DNA of 64,000 nt. Source: Lelliottia jeotgali (GTDB taxonomy: Bacteria > Pseudomonadota > Gammaproteobacteria > Enterobacterales > Enterobacteriaceae). How positions within the stretch are numbered: the stretch's first letter is position 1; every line of letters starts with the position of its first letter. Below are positions 30,883-43,755 of this stretch, piece after piece. Both the position numbers and the translations under genes were made by a program. A model generated the notes under the pieces. The model was not told the DNA's origin. It worked only from the letters and a program-made list of their open reading frames with translations, and made no database searches. The stretch is from NCBI GenBank assembly GCA_002271215.1, contig CP018628.1, forward strand, positions 1,550,001 to 1,614,000. The letters are read 5' to 3'.

Positions 30883-32226
30883 GTGGGCAACCTGTCGCTC
30901 GATTTTTCTGATAATGCGTTTCAACCTCTGGCCGCCCGTATGCGGCCAGAAAATTTAGCGCAGTACATTGGCCAGCAGCATCTGCTGGCTGCCGGGAAAC
31001 CGTTGCCGCGCGCTATCGAAGCCGGGCATCTGCATTCTATGATCCTGTGGGGACCACCGGGAACCGGTAAAACCACGCTGGCCGAAGTGATTGCTCGCTA
31101 TGCCAATGCCGACGTCGAGCGTCTTTCAGCCGTCACGTCCGGCGTGAAAGAGATCCGTGAAGCTATCGAGCGCGCCCGCCAGAACCGTAATGCTGGTCGT
31201 CGAACCATCCTTTTTGTCGACGAAGTTCATCGTTTCAATAAGAGCCAGCAGGATGCGTTCCTGCCGCACATTGAAGACGGGACCATCTTCTTTATCGGTG
31301 CCACCACCGAAAATCCTTCGTTTGAACTCAATTCTGCGCTGCTTTCCCGCGCCCGCGTTTATCTGCTGAAATCACTGACTACGGACGATATTGAGCAGGT
31401 CCTCACTCAGGCGATGGAAGACAAGGCGCGCGGCTACGGCGGACAGGACATCGTTCTGCCGGATGATACGCGTCGCGCAATTGCCGAGCTGGTTAACGGT
31501 GATGCGCGTCGCGCGTTAAATACGCTGGAAATGATGGCCGATATGGCCGAGCTGGATGAAACCGGTAAGCGCGTATTGAAAGCGGAGTTGCTCACGGAGA
31601 TTGCCGGTGAGCGCAGTGCGCGATTCGATAACAAAGGCGACCGCTTTTACGATCTCATTTCAGCGTTTCACAAATCCGTGCGCGGCAGTGCGCCCGATGC
31701 TGCGCTCTACTGGTATGCGCGCATTATTACCGCCGGTGGCGACCCGCTATATGTTGCGCGGCGCTGCCTGGCAATCGCGTCGGAAGATGTCGGCAATGCC
31801 GATCCGCGCGCGATGCAAGTGGCAATCTCTGCGTGGGACTGTTTTACCCGAGTAGGGCCGTCAGAAGGTGAGCGCGCTATTGCTCAGGCGATTGTCTATC
31901 TGGCCTGCGCGCCGAAAAGTAATGCCGTCTACACAGCGTTTAAAGCCGCGATGGCCGATGCGCGCGATCGTCCGGACTATGACGTGCCGGTTCACCTGCG
32001 TAATGCCCCGACTAAACTGATGAAAGAAATGGGCTATGGCCAGGAGTATCGCTACGCCCACGATGAGCCGAACGCCTATGCCGCCGGGGAGGAATATTTC
32101 CCGCAGGAAATGGCACAAACGCGCTATTATCGCCCGACTAACAGAGGTCTTGAAGGCAAGATTGGCGAAAAGCTCGCCTGGCTTACCGGACAGGATCAAA
32201 ATAGCCCTATAAAACGCTACCGTTAG
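30883..32226 (+). CDS. rarA: RarA, replication-associated recombination AAA+ ATPase
   Basis: RarA (MgsA) is a clamp-loader-like AAA+ protein that acts at stalled forks and gaps. It has a GTG start, as in E. coli, and 447 residues. Walker A GPPGTGKT is at 57-64 and Walker B is [15 protein letters not shown]. Sensor motif [13 protein letters not shown] and the C-terminal tetramerisation domain ([18 protein letters not shown]) are present. It lies 9 bases after lolA. Confidence 0.98.
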   Translation: MGNLSLDFSDNAFQPLAARMRPENLAQYIGQQHLLAAGKPLPRAIEAGHLHSMILWGPPGTGKTTLAEVIARYANADVERLSAVTSGVKEIREAIERARQNRNAGRRTILFVDEVHRFNKSQQDAFLPHIEDGTIFFIGATTENPSFELNSALLSRARVYLLKSLTTDDIEQVLTQAMEDKARGYGGQDIVLPDDTRRAIAELVNGDARRALNTLEMMADMAELDETGKRVLKAELLTEIAGERSARFDNKGDRFYDLISAFHKSVRGSAPDAALYWYARIITAGGDPLYVARRCLAIASEDVGNADPRAMQVAISAWDCFTRVGPSEGERAIAQAIVYLACAPKSNAVYTAFKAAMADARDRPDYDVPVHLRNAPTKLMKEMGYGQEYRYAHDEPNAYAAGEEYFPQEMAQTRYYRPTNRGLEGKIGEKLAWLTGQDQNSPIKRYR

Positions 32227-32296
32227 CGCGATCGTTGCGGTAATGTTGGCAATGTATCCCTGTGACCGCAGGCTGTGGTCACATTTCCTCTTTTAA

Positions 32297-33610
<1,314 letters not shown>

Positions 33611-33624
33611 TTTGCCTTAAAACA

Positions 33625-33650
33625 AAAAAGCGCCTGAGGGCGCTTTTTTT
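33625..33650 (+). terminator. Terminator of serS
   Basis: A 10-bp stem AAAAAGCGCC / GGCGCTTTTT with a TGAG loop and seven T lies 14 bases after the serS stop. Confidence 0.92.
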
Positions 33651-33661
33651 ATGCCTTCGTT

Positions 33662-33703
33662 TTGACGCCAGACAATAACTCATCCCTCTAAAGTAGTAAT
33701 ACT
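33662..33703 (+). promoter_or_regulatory. Putative FNR site and -10 of dmsABC
   Basis: TTGACGCCAGACAA (33662-33675) has the TTGA-N6-ACAA core, the same core as the E. coli dms FNR site, though the inner bases depart from consensus. A -10-like TAATAC follows at 33697-33702, placing the site about 41 bases before the likely start, the class II FNR position. The spacing supports the call; the match is moderate. Confidence 0.5.
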
Positions 33704-33818
33704 CACCTCACTTATTATTAGCATAAAAATCTAGTAACGAAGAAATTCGTTATATAAAAATCTATATAGCGGTGTTATCCGCATCTTAATTTTTTGTGAG
33801 CAACCAAAGTGAGTTTCT

Positions 33819-36263
33819 ATGAAAATCAAAGCGCCTGATGCTCTACTGGCTGCCGAGGTGAGTCGTCGCGGGTTAGTGAAAACCGCGGCGATTGGCGGTC
33901 TCGCTGTTGCCAGCAGCGCGTTCTCCCTGCCTTTTTCACGTATGGCATCTGCGGCTGAAGCTATCGCGCCGCTGACTGCACCTGAAAAAGTGGTCTGGAG
34001 CGCATGTACCGTTAACTGTGGCAGCCGTTGCCCGCTGCGTATGCACGTTGTCGATGGCGAAATTAAATATGTCGAAACTGACAACACCGGCGATGATAAC
34101 TACGAAGGGTTACATCAGGTTCGCGCCTGCCTGCGTGGTCGTTCGATGCGCCGTCGCGTTTACAACCCGGATCGCCTCAAATATCCAATGAAACGCGTGG
34201 GCAAACGCGGTGAGGGTAGGTTCGAGAAAATCAGCTGGGAAGAGGCCTTTGATACCATCGCCGGGAACATGCAGCGACTGATCAAAGAGCACGGTAACGA
34301 GTCCATTTATCTGAACTACGGTACCGGCACCCTCGGTGGCACCATGACGCGCTCCTGGCCACCAGGAAAAACGCTGATCGCCCGTCTGATGAACTGCTGC
34401 GGCGGCTACCTCAATCATTACGGTGACTACTCTTCCGCACAGATTGCCGAGGGACTGAACTACACCTACGGCGGCTGGGCAGACGGTAACAGCCCGTCTG
34501 ACATTGAAAACAGCAAACTGGTGGTTCTGTTCGGTAATAACCCGGGTGAAACGCGCATGAGCGGCGGCGGGGTGACGTACTACCTTGAACAGGCGCGCGC
34601 AAAATCTAACGCCCGAATGATCATCGTCGATCCGCGCTACACGGATACCGGTGCCGGACGCGAAGATGAATGGATCCCGATTCGCCCTGGCACCGATGCC
34701 GCGTTGGTGAATGCCCTGGCGTGGGTGATGATCACCGAAAACCTCGTCGATCAGCCGTTCCTCGATAAGTACTGCGTCGGTTACGACGAGAAAACCTTGC
34801 CAGCCAGCGCACCAGCCAATGGTCACTACAAAGCATACATCCTTGGACAAGGCAGTGATGGCGTAGCCAAAACGCCGCAATGGGCGTCAACGATCACCGG
34901 TATTCCTGTTGAACGCATCGTACAACTGGCGCGTGAAATTGGCTCAGCGAAACCGGCCTATATTAGCCAGGGGTGGGGCCCGCAGCGCCACGCGAACGGT
35001 GAAATCGCCACCCGCGCAATTTCGATGCTCTCCATTTTAACCGGCAACGTCGGTATCCACGGCGGCAACTCCGGCGCGCGCGAAGGCTCTTATGAAGTGC
35101 CGTTCGAACGTATGCCGACGCTGGAAAACCCAGTCCAGACCAGTATCTCCATGTTTATGTGGACCGATGCGATTGAACGCGGCCCAGAAATGACCGCCCT
35201 GCGCGACGGTGTGCGCGGGAAAGATAAGCTGGACGTGCCGATTAAGATGATCTGGAACTATGCGGGCAACTGCATTATCAACCAGCACTCGGATATCAAC
35301 CGCACCCACGACATCCTTCAGGATGACAAAAAATGCGAGATGATAGTGGTGATCGACTGCCACATGACCTCGTCGGCGAAATATGCCGATATTCTGCTGC
35401 CGGACTGCACGGCCTCCGAACAGATGGACTTCGCGCTGGATGCCTCTTGCGGCAACATGTCGTATGTCATCTTTACCGACCAGGTGATCAAACCGCGCTT
35501 CGAATGTAAAACCATTTACGAGATGACGACAGAATTGGCCAAACGCCTCGGCGTTGAGCAGCAATTCACCGAAGGCCGCACTCAGGAAGGCTGGATGCGT
35601 CATCTGCACGAATTGTCCCGTCAGGCGGTCCCAGATTTGCCTGATTTTGACACCTTCCGCAAGCAGGGGATGTTCAAGCAGCGCGATCCGGAAGGGCATC
35701 ATGTGGCCTACAAAGCCTTCCGCGAAGATCCGCAGGCGAACCCGCTGACCACGCCGTCAGGGAAAATCGAAATCTACTCCGAAGCGTTGGCAAAAATCGC
35801 CGCCAGCTGGGAATTGCCGGAAGGTGATGTTATCGATCCACTGCCGATCTACACCCCAGGGTTTGAAAATTATAACGATCCGCTGACGGCGAAATACCCG
35901 CTGCAGCTGACCGGTTTCCACTACAAAGCCCGCGTTCACTCCACCTACGGCAACGTCGACGTGCTGAAAGCGTCCTGTCGCCAGGAGATGTGGATGAACC
36001 CGATGGATGCGAAAAAACGCGGCATCGCCAACGGTGACCGCATTCGCATCTTCAACGATCGTGGTGAAGTACACATCGAAGCGAAAGTGACACCGCGCAT
36101 GATGCCTGGTGTGGTCGCGCTGGGGGAAGGGGCCTGGTATAACCCGGATGCGAATCGCATCGACCAGGCAGGCAGCATTAACGTGCTGACCACGCAGCGC
36201 CCGTCGCCACTGGCGAAAGGCAACCCGTCCCACACGAACCTTGTTCAGGTTGAAAAGGTATAA
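33819..36263 (+). CDS. dmsA: DmsA, catalytic subunit of dimethyl sulfoxide reductase
   Basis: DmsA binds the molybdenum bis-MGD cofactor and reduces DMSO and N-oxides during anaerobic respiration. The 814-residue precursor has a Tat leader with SRRGLVKT (about 15-22), a hydrophobic stretch and a likely cut after SAAEA region. The FS0 iron-sulfur ligands appear as CTVNCGSRC. MGD-binding motifs include GWGPQRHANGE and the C-terminal NPSHTNLVQVEKV. It is first gene of dmsABC. Confidence 0.98.
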   Translation: MKIKAPDALLAAEVSRRGLVKTAAIGGLAVASSAFSLPFSRMASAAEAIAPLTAPEKVVWSACTVNCGSRCPLRMHVVDGEIKYVETDNTGDDNYEGLHQVRACLRGRSMRRRVYNPDRLKYPMKRVGKRGEGRFEKISWEEAFDTIAGNMQRLIKEHGNESIYLNYGTGTLGGTMTRSWPPGKTLIARLMNCCGGYLNHYGDYSSAQIAEGLNYTYGGWADGNSPSDIENSKLVVLFGNNPGETRMSGGGVTYYLEQARAKSNARMIIVDPRYTDTGAGREDEWIPIRPGTDAALVNALAWVMITENLVDQPFLDKYCVGYDEKTLPASAPANGHYKAYILGQGSDGVAKTPQWASTITGIPVERIVQLAREIGSAKPAYISQGWGPQRHANGEIATRAISMLSILTGNVGIHGGNSGAREGSYEVPFERMPTLENPVQTSISMFMWTDAIERGPEMTALRDGVRGKDKLDVPIKMIWNYAGNCIINQHSDINRTHDILQDDKKCEMIVVIDCHMTSSAKYADILLPDCTASEQMDFALDASCGNMSYVIFTDQVIKPRFECKTIYEMTTELAKRLGVEQQFTEGRTQEGWMRHLHELSRQAVPDLPDFDTFRKQGMFKQRDPEGHHVAYKAFREDPQANPLTTPSGKIEIYSEALAKIAASWELPEGDVIDPLPIYTPGFENYNDPLTAKYPLQLTGFHYKARVHSTYGNVDVLKASCRQEMWMNPMDAKKRGIANGDRIRIFNDRGEVHIEAKVTPRMMPGVVALGEGAWYNPDANRIDQAGSINVLTTQRPSPLAKGNPSHTNLVQVEKV

Positions 36264-36273
36264 GGAGTAACCG

Positions 36274-36891
36274 ATGACTACCCAGTATGGATTTTTCATT
36301 GATTCCAGTCGTTGCACCGGTTGCAAAACCTGCGAGCTGGCCTGTAAAGATTACAAAGACTTAACCCCGGACGTCAGCTTCCGTCGTATTTACGAATACG
36401 CGGGTGGCGACTGGCAGGAAGACAACGGAGTCTGGAATCAGAACGTGTTTGCTTACTACCTGTCGATTGCCTGTAACCACTGCGAAGATCCGGCCTGCAC
36501 CAAAGTCTGCCCGAGCGGCGCGATGCATAAGCGTGAAGATGGGTTTGTGGTGGTGGACGAGGATGTCTGCATCGGTTGTCGATACTGCCATATGGCCTGT
36601 CCGTACGGTGCGCCGCAGTACAACGCCGCAAAAGGTCACATGACCAAATGCGACGGCTGCCACTCGCGCGTGGCGGATGGCAAAAAACCGATCTGTGTAG
36701 AGTCCTGCCCATTACGTGCACTCGATTTTGGTCCGATTGAAGAACTGCGTCAGAAACACGGTCAGCTTGCGGCTGTCGCACCGCTACCGTCTGCGCACTT
36801 CACTAAGCCAAGTATCGTCATTAAACCGAATGCCAATAGCCGTCCGACGGGTGATACCACCGGCTACCTGGCAAATCCGAAGGAGGTGTGA
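36274..36891 (+). CDS. dmsB: DmsB, iron-sulfur subunit of DMSO reductase
   Basis: DmsB carries four [4Fe-4S] clusters that move electrons from DmsC to DmsA. The 205 residues match E. coli. Four cysteine groups are visible: CTGCKTCELAC near the N-terminus, CNHCEDPACTKVCP, CIGCRYCHMACP, and CDGCHSR with CVESCP. It starts 10 bases after dmsA with an AAGGAG site, and overlaps nothing. Confidence 0.98.
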   Translation: MTTQYGFFIDSSRCTGCKTCELACKDYKDLTPDVSFRRIYEYAGGDWQEDNGVWNQNVFAYYLSIACNHCEDPACTKVCPSGAMHKREDGFVVVDEDVCIGCRYCHMACPYGAPQYNAAKGHMTKCDGCHSRVADGKKPICVESCPLRALDFGPIEELRQKHGQLAAVAPLPSAHFTKPSIVIKPNANSRPTGDTTGYLANPKEV

Positions 36892-36892
36892 G

Positions 36893-37756
36893 ATGGGAAG
36901 TGGATGGCATGAATGGCCGTTAATGATTTTCACCGTCTTCGGACAGTGCGTAGCGGGCGGGTTTATCGTTCTGGCGCTGGCTTTGCTCAAGGGGGATTTA
37001 CGCGCTGAGCAGCAACAGCGTCTGATCCTGAGCATGTTTGGATTGTGGGTGCTGATGGGGATTGGCTTTATTGCCTCGACCCTGCACCTGGGATCGCCAC
37101 TGCGCGCGTTCAACTCCCTGAATCGTATCGGTGCATCATCGCTCAGTAACGAAATTGCGAGTGGAGCGATCTTCTTTGCTATCGGCGGCCTGGGCTGGCT
37201 GCTGGCAGCGTTCAAGAAACTACCGTCCGGGCTGCGCGGGGTGTGGCTAATTGTGACTATGGTGCTCGGAGTCGTATTTGTCTGGATGATGGTGCGCGTT
37301 TACAACACCATCGATACCGTTCCAACCTGGTACAGTGTCTGGACGCCGATGAGCTTCTTCCTGACTATGTTTATTGGTGGGCCGCTTTTAGGCTTCCTGT
37401 TGCTGCGCGTGTCAGGCGTCGATGGTTGGGCGATGCGCCTGCTGCCTGCAGTTTCGCTGTTGGCGCTAGTCATCAGTGCGATGGTGGCGTTGATGCAGGG
37501 CGCTGAGCTGGCGGCTATCCATAGCTCTATTCAGCAAGCCTCTGCGCTGGTACCGGATTACGGTTCGCTGATGGCCTGGCGTATCGGGCTGCTGGTTGCG
37601 GCGCTGGCCTGCTGGGTGATCCCGCAGGTGAAAGGTTATCAGCCTGCGGTTCCACTCCTTTCACTGGCCTTTGTGCTGGTGCTGGCAGGGGAGCTGATTG
37701 GTCGCGGCGTCTTCTACGGTCTGCATATGACAGTAGGGATGGCAATCGCCAGTTAA
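36893..37756 (+). CDS. dmsC: DmsC, membrane anchor of DMSO reductase
   Basis: DmsC anchors DmsAB and oxidises menaquinol. From ATG 36893, with AAGGAGG just upstream, it has 287 residues, the E. coli length; the frame is open further left inside dmsB, but that part is not DmsC-like. Eight hydrophobic helices are visible. It starts one base after the dmsB stop. Confidence 0.97.
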   Translation: MGSGWHEWPLMIFTVFGQCVAGGFIVLALALLKGDLRAEQQQRLILSMFGLWVLMGIGFIASTLHLGSPLRAFNSLNRIGASSLSNEIASGAIFFAIGGLGWLLAAFKKLPSGLRGVWLIVTMVLGVVFVWMMVRVYNTIDTVPTWYSVWTPMSFFLTMFIGGPLLGFLLLRVSGVDGWAMRLLPAVSLLALVISAMVALMQGAELAAIHSSIQQASALVPDYGSLMAWRIGLLVAALACWVIPQVKGYQPAVPLLSLAFVLVLAGELIGRGVFYGLHMTVGMAIAS

Positions 37757-37775
37757 TTGATCCTTTAGTTATATT

Positions 37776-37804
37776 AAGCCGGGGCAAATGCTCCGGCTTT
37801 TTTA
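37776..37804 (+). terminator. Terminator of dmsABC
   Basis: A 9-bp stem AAGCCGGGG / CTCCGGCTT (one G-T pair) with a 6-base loop is followed by a T-run. Confidence 0.88.
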
Positions 37805-38029
37805 TTTTCTATCATGAAATTTTTCTACTGAACGCGAGTATTTATTTGCCTCAGAGATGAATAAAAACAATCAGATAATTATTACGTATTGTATTGGATG
37901 CGTACGGAGGATGAATTTTTTAAATCGACAGAGAACAAATCGTGCGAGGCCGCTAACTGCATGGATTGACTTTGTTTTTGCCGGTGGCATGATGCGCTCG
38001 AAATCTTTACTTCCTCACGGTTTTTACCC

Positions 38030-39178
38030 ATGACCACCTATACCCGCCCAGTGCTGCTTTTGCTCTGTGGCTTGCTTTTGTTGACCCTGGCGATAGCGGT
38101 ATTAAATACCCTCGTCCCGCTTTGGCTCGCCCATGAAAACCTCCCGACGTGGCAGGTGGGGATGGTCAGTTCCTCCTATTTTACCGGTAATCTGCTGGGT
38201 ACTTTGCTGACCGGTAAATTAATCAAACGTTTTGGTTTCAACCGCAGCTATTACCTGGCCTCACTGATTTTTGCGGCCGGTTGTGTTGGGCTGGGCGTGA
38301 TGATGGGGTTCTGGAGCTGGATGACCTGGCGTTTTATCGCTGGCGTTGGCTGCGCGATGATCTGGGTGGTAGTGGAAAGTGCGCTGATGTGCAGTGGCAC
38401 GTCCCGCAATCGTGGTCGCCTGCTGGCGGCGTACATGATGGTCTATTACGTGGGGACGGTGCTGGGTCAGTTGATGATCAGCAAACTGCCGACCGATTTA
38501 ATGAGCGTCCTGCCGTGGGTGACGGGCATGGTGCTGGCAGCGATTCTGCCACTGCTGTTTACCCGGATCGTGAACCAGAGCAGTGAGCATCAGGAAGCGA
38601 CGCATGTCTGGCCGATGCTCAGATTGCGCCATGCGCGCCTTGGCATCAACGGCTGTATTATCTCCGGGATCGTGTTGGGTTCCCTGTACGGTTTAATGCC
38701 GCTTTATCTGAACCATAAAGGCGTCAGTGATTCCAGTATCGGCTTTTGGATGGCGGTGATGGTCAGTGCGGGCATTGTAGGCCAGTGGCCTATTGGTAAG
38801 CTGGCTGACAAATTTGGTCGCCTGCTGGTGCTGCGCGTGCAGGTTTTTGTGGTAATCATGGGTTGTCTGGCGATGCTCGGCAGCGCGGCGATGGCACCAG
38901 CGCTGTTTATTCTTGGTGCGGCGGGCTTTACGCTTTATCCAGTAGCGATGGCCTGGGCGTGTGAAAAAGTCGAACACCACCAACTGGTCGCGATGAATCA
39001 GGCTCTGCTACTGAGCTACACCATCGGCAGCCTGCTGGGCCCGACGTTTACTGCCATGCTGATGCAGAGCTATTCCGACAATCTGCTGTTTATCATGATC
39101 GCCAGCGTATCGTTTATCTATCTCCTGATGCTGCTGCGCAAAGCAGGCGAGCATCCAACGCCAGTGGCGCACGCCTGA
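38030..39178 (+). CDS. ycaD: YcaD, major facilitator superfamily transporter
   Basis: The 382-residue protein has twelve hydrophobic segments and the MFS motif A-like loops [14 protein letters not shown] (about 63-76) and [14 protein letters not shown] (about 250). It matches the E. coli YcaD family, whose substrate is unknown. The 273 bases between dmsC and ycaD hold the dms terminator and no gene; ycaC, which lies here in K-12, is absent. It converges on pflA. Confidence 0.92.
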   Translation: MTTYTRPVLLLLCGLLLLTLAIAVLNTLVPLWLAHENLPTWQVGMVSSSYFTGNLLGTLLTGKLIKRFGFNRSYYLASLIFAAGCVGLGVMMGFWSWMTWRFIAGVGCAMIWVVVESALMCSGTSRNRGRLLAAYMMVYYVGTVLGQLMISKLPTDLMSVLPWVTGMVLAAILPLLFTRIVNQSSEHQEATHVWPMLRLRHARLGINGCIISGIVLGSLYGLMPLYLNHKGVSDSSIGFWMAVMVSAGIVGQWPIGKLADKFGRLLVLRVQVFVVIMGCLAMLGSAAMAPALFILGAAGFTLYPVAMAWACEKVEHHQLVAMNQALLLSYTIGSLLGPTFTAMLMQSYSDNLLFIMIASVSFIYLLMLLRKAGEHPTPVAHA

Positions 39179-39183
39179 TACAA

Positions 39184-39212
39184 AAAAGCCCGGTGCAGAT
39201 GCCCGGGCTTTT
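39184..39212. terminator. Bidirectional terminator between ycaD and pflA
   Basis: The stem AAAAGCCCGG / CCGGGCTTTT with a 9-base loop is flanked by A on the left and T on the right, 5 bases after ycaD and 3 bases after pflA. Confidence 0.85.
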
Positions 39213-39214
39213 GT

Positions 39215-39955
39215 TTAGTACATCACCTTGTGACCGTACTGTTCGAGAATACCTTTGACGCGTTCCATCGTCTCTTTCTTCGGTGGCTTCACGCCGTCAA
39301 GCTTGTACTCTTCGCCCATTGCCACCCATTTGTGTTTGCCCAGCTCGTGGTAGGGCAGGAGCTCGATTTTCTCGACGTTGCCCATGTCGCGGGTAAATTC
39401 ACCGAGGCGATGCGCAGAGTCGTCATCGTCTGACCAGCCCGGGACAACCACATAGCGGATCCAGACGTTGATATTTTTATTGGCCAGGTAACGGCAAAAC
39501 TCAAGCGTACGATGGTTCGACACGCCGACCAGGTTCTGGTGGATTTCATCGTTCATCTGTTTCAGATCGAGCATTACCAGATCCGTCACTTCAAGTAGTT
39601 CATCAATCACCGGATCGTAGCGACGCACAAAGCCGTTGGTATCGAGACAGGTGTGGATGCCTTCTTTGCGACAGGCGCGGAACCAGTCGCGGACAAATTC
39701 GGCCTGCAGGATGGCTTCGCCGCCTGACGCTGTAACGCCACCGCCGGACGCATTCATAAAGTGGCGATAGGTCACCACTTCTTTCATGAGTTCTTCAACG
39801 GTGACCTCTTTGCCGCCGTGCGTATCCCAGGTGTCGCGGTTGTGACAGTACAGGCAGCGCATCAGGCAGCCCTGGAAGAAGGTGATAAAGCGGATGCCTG
39901 GGCCATCGACAGTGCCACAGGATTCAAAGGAGTGAATGCGACCAATAGTTGACAT
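39215..39955 (-). CDS. pflA: Pyruvate formate-lyase activating enzyme
   Basis: PflA is the radical SAM enzyme that puts the glycyl radical on PflB. The 246 residues match E. coli. The [4Fe-4S] ligands are C30, C34 and C37 (CLMRCLYC). The GGE-type motif is seen as [11 protein letters not shown]. It lies 204 bases after pflB on the same strand, with a terminator between, so it likely has its own promoter as in E. coli. Confidence 0.98.
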   Translation of the reverse strand: MSTIGRIHSFESCGTVDGPGIRFITFFQGCLMRCLYCHNRDTWDTHGGKEVTVEELMKEVVTYRHFMNASGGGVTASGGEAILQAEFVRDWFRACRKEGIHTCLDTNGFVRRYDPVIDELLEVTDLVMLDLKQMNDEIHQNLVGVSNHRTLEFCRYLANKNINVWIRYVVVPGWSDDDDSAHRLGEFTRDMGNVEKIELLPYHELGKHKWVAMGEEYKLDGVKPPKKETMERVKGILEQYGHKVMY

Positions 39956-40094
39956 TGCGGTGATATCTCCAGATTCGGCCCGTCCGGGGCCTGTTTATGT
40001 GCATAGCTCATCGGCTATGTCGAGTCTGTTTTGGCTGTTATCCATTAAGTATATAGACAGCGGCCAAAAGAGACTGGTTTGGAGAAGGTGTTAA

Positions 40095-40120
40095 AAAGGC
40101 CCCACTGATGTGGAGCCTTT
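40095..40120 (-). terminator. Terminator of focA-pflB
   Basis: On the minus strand the stem AAAGGC..CCAC / GTGG..GCCTTT, with one C-A mismatch and a TGAT loop, is followed by a T-rich tract. It lies 39 bases beyond the pflB stop. Confidence 0.7.
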
Positions 40121-40159
40121 ATTGTACGCTTTTTACTGCGTGATTTCAGTCAATTCCAG

Positions 40160-42442
<2,283 letters not shown>

Positions 42443-42491
42443 GTGATACCTACCTTCTTAAGTGGATTTTTCTTTACTGCCTGAGAAACCA

Positions 42492-43349
42492 TCAATGATG
42501 ATTGTCGCCACGCAGGTAAATGACCCAGTATGTCAACCCAACCAGCAGACCCCCACCGATAATGTTCCCAATAGTGACAGGGATCAGGTTATCTGTGATG
42601 AAGTTCATAATAGTCAGGTGAGAGAAACTTTCCGGGGTTGAACCGACTGCAGTCCAAAACTCCGGGCTCGCAAAGTTGCGGATTACGATACCCATCGGGA
42701 TCATAAACATGTTTGCGATACTGTGCTCAAAGCCGCTGGCAACGAACATGGCAACCGGCAGAACCATAATCATGGCTTTGTCCATCAGGCTGCGTCCGGA
42801 GTAGCTCATCCAGACCGCCAGGCAGACCATCAGGTTTGCGAGGATGCCGAGAGCGACGGCTTCGATAAAGGTGTGGTGCATTTTGTGGTCAGCGGTTTGC
42901 AGGACATTCAATCCCCAGCCACCGTTGGCAGTCATATACTCGCCAGATAACCACATAAGCAGAACAAAGAGCAAACAGCCAATCAGGTTGCCAACGTAGA
43001 CATTAATCCAGTTGCGCGCCAGCTGACCCCAGGTGATTCTTCCGCTCGCTTTAGCCACTACGATAAGCACCGTTGAGGTAAAGAGGTCGGCGCCGCAAAT
43101 GACGCACAGAATCAAGCCCAGTGAGAAACAGATACCGCCAATCAGTTTCGCAATACCGAAAGGCATTGCAGCAGTACCGGTGGTAGCAGTGATGTAGAAG
43201 ACGAAGGCGATGGAGATGAACACACCAGCGGTGATCGCCAGATAGAACGTCGTCATCGGGTGTTTCGTTGCTTTATAGACACCCGCTTCTTCGGCAACTT
43301 TGGCCATCGCAGCGGGGAGTATTAGATCAAAAGGGTTGTCAGCTTTCAC
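42492..43349 (-). CDS. focA: FocA, formate channel
   Basis: FocA is the pentameric formate channel of the FNT family. I choose GTG 43349 (285 residues), matching E. coli, where the protein also starts with GTG before KADNPFDL; the frame is open 40 codons further but would include the promoter. Six helices are visible. Family motifs SIAFVFYITATTG, GADLFTSTVL and ASGFEHSIANMF (with the pore histidine) are present. It co-operates with PflB by exporting its product. Confidence 0.97.
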   Translation of the reverse strand: MKADNPFDLILPAAMAKVAEEAGVYKATKHPMTTFYLAITAGVFISIAFVFYITATTGTAAMPFGIAKLIGGICFSLGLILCVICGADLFTSTVLIVVAKASGRITWGQLARNWINVYVGNLIGCLLFVLLMWLSGEYMTANGGWGLNVLQTADHKMHHTFIEAVALGILANLMVCLAVWMSYSGRSLMDKAMIMVLPVAMFVASGFEHSIANMFMIPMGIVIRNFASPEFWTAVGSTPESFSHLTIMNFITDNLIPVTIGNIIGGGLLVGLTYWVIYLRGDNHH

Positions 43350-43375
43350 ACTAACTCTCTCTTTATTAAGTCGGC

Positions 43376-43423
43376 GACGAGATACTAACAAAGCATTATA
43401 GAAGAGAAATTGATATAGATCAT
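43376..43423 (-). promoter_or_regulatory. FNR-activated focA promoter
   Basis: The forward sequence TTGATATAGATCAT (43410-43423) differs from the FNR consensus TTGAT-N4-ATCAA by one base. On the minus strand a -10-like TAGTAT lies at 43387-43382, giving a start near 43375 and an FNR centre about 41.5 bases upstream. This is the class II layout known for the E. coli focA-pfl P6 promoter. Confidence 0.8.
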
Positions 43424-43681
43424 ATCTCGCCTGGCTTATAGGCCCGCAAAGCGCATGGTTTTGCAACAAATGCGGAGTAAGTTATTGATTATCCGTATAT
43501 AAATAAATTTTAAAAGTTATGAAAAGAGTTGAATTATTTCCTTGAAGCTCTCCCAAAGCAGTTAATTAAAATGGAGTAATTACCCTAAAAAGTAACAGTA
43601 AAGCCCAAGTAAACATAATTATATTTACTTGCATTTAACTTTATTATTACAAGCAATATTCATTGCAAAAGAAATAAAAAA
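43424..43681. other. AT-rich regulatory region upstream of focA
   Basis: About 260 bases of strongly AT-rich sequence without a gene lie between the focA FNR site and the ycaO terminator. In E. coli the equivalent region holds further pfl promoters and ArcA and IHF sites; I cannot assign single sites by eye. Confidence 0.5.
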
Positions 43682-43704
43682 ACGGGGCAATGAAATTGCC
43701 CCGT
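43682..43704 (-). terminator. Terminator of ycaO
   Basis: A perfect 10-bp stem ACGGGGCAAT / ATTGCCCCGT with a GAA loop, followed on the minus strand by seven T, lies 52 bases after the ycaO stop. Confidence 0.92.
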
Positions 43705-43755
43705 AATATAGCCCAGACAGATCGGTACGCCTACTGTCTGTAGTGTTATGTGCGC

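Noticed and set aside
36716..36892. Upstream extension of dmsC into dmsB
   Set aside because: The ATG at 36893 has a strong AAGGAGG site and gives the E. coli length; the extension is only an open frame inside dmsB.
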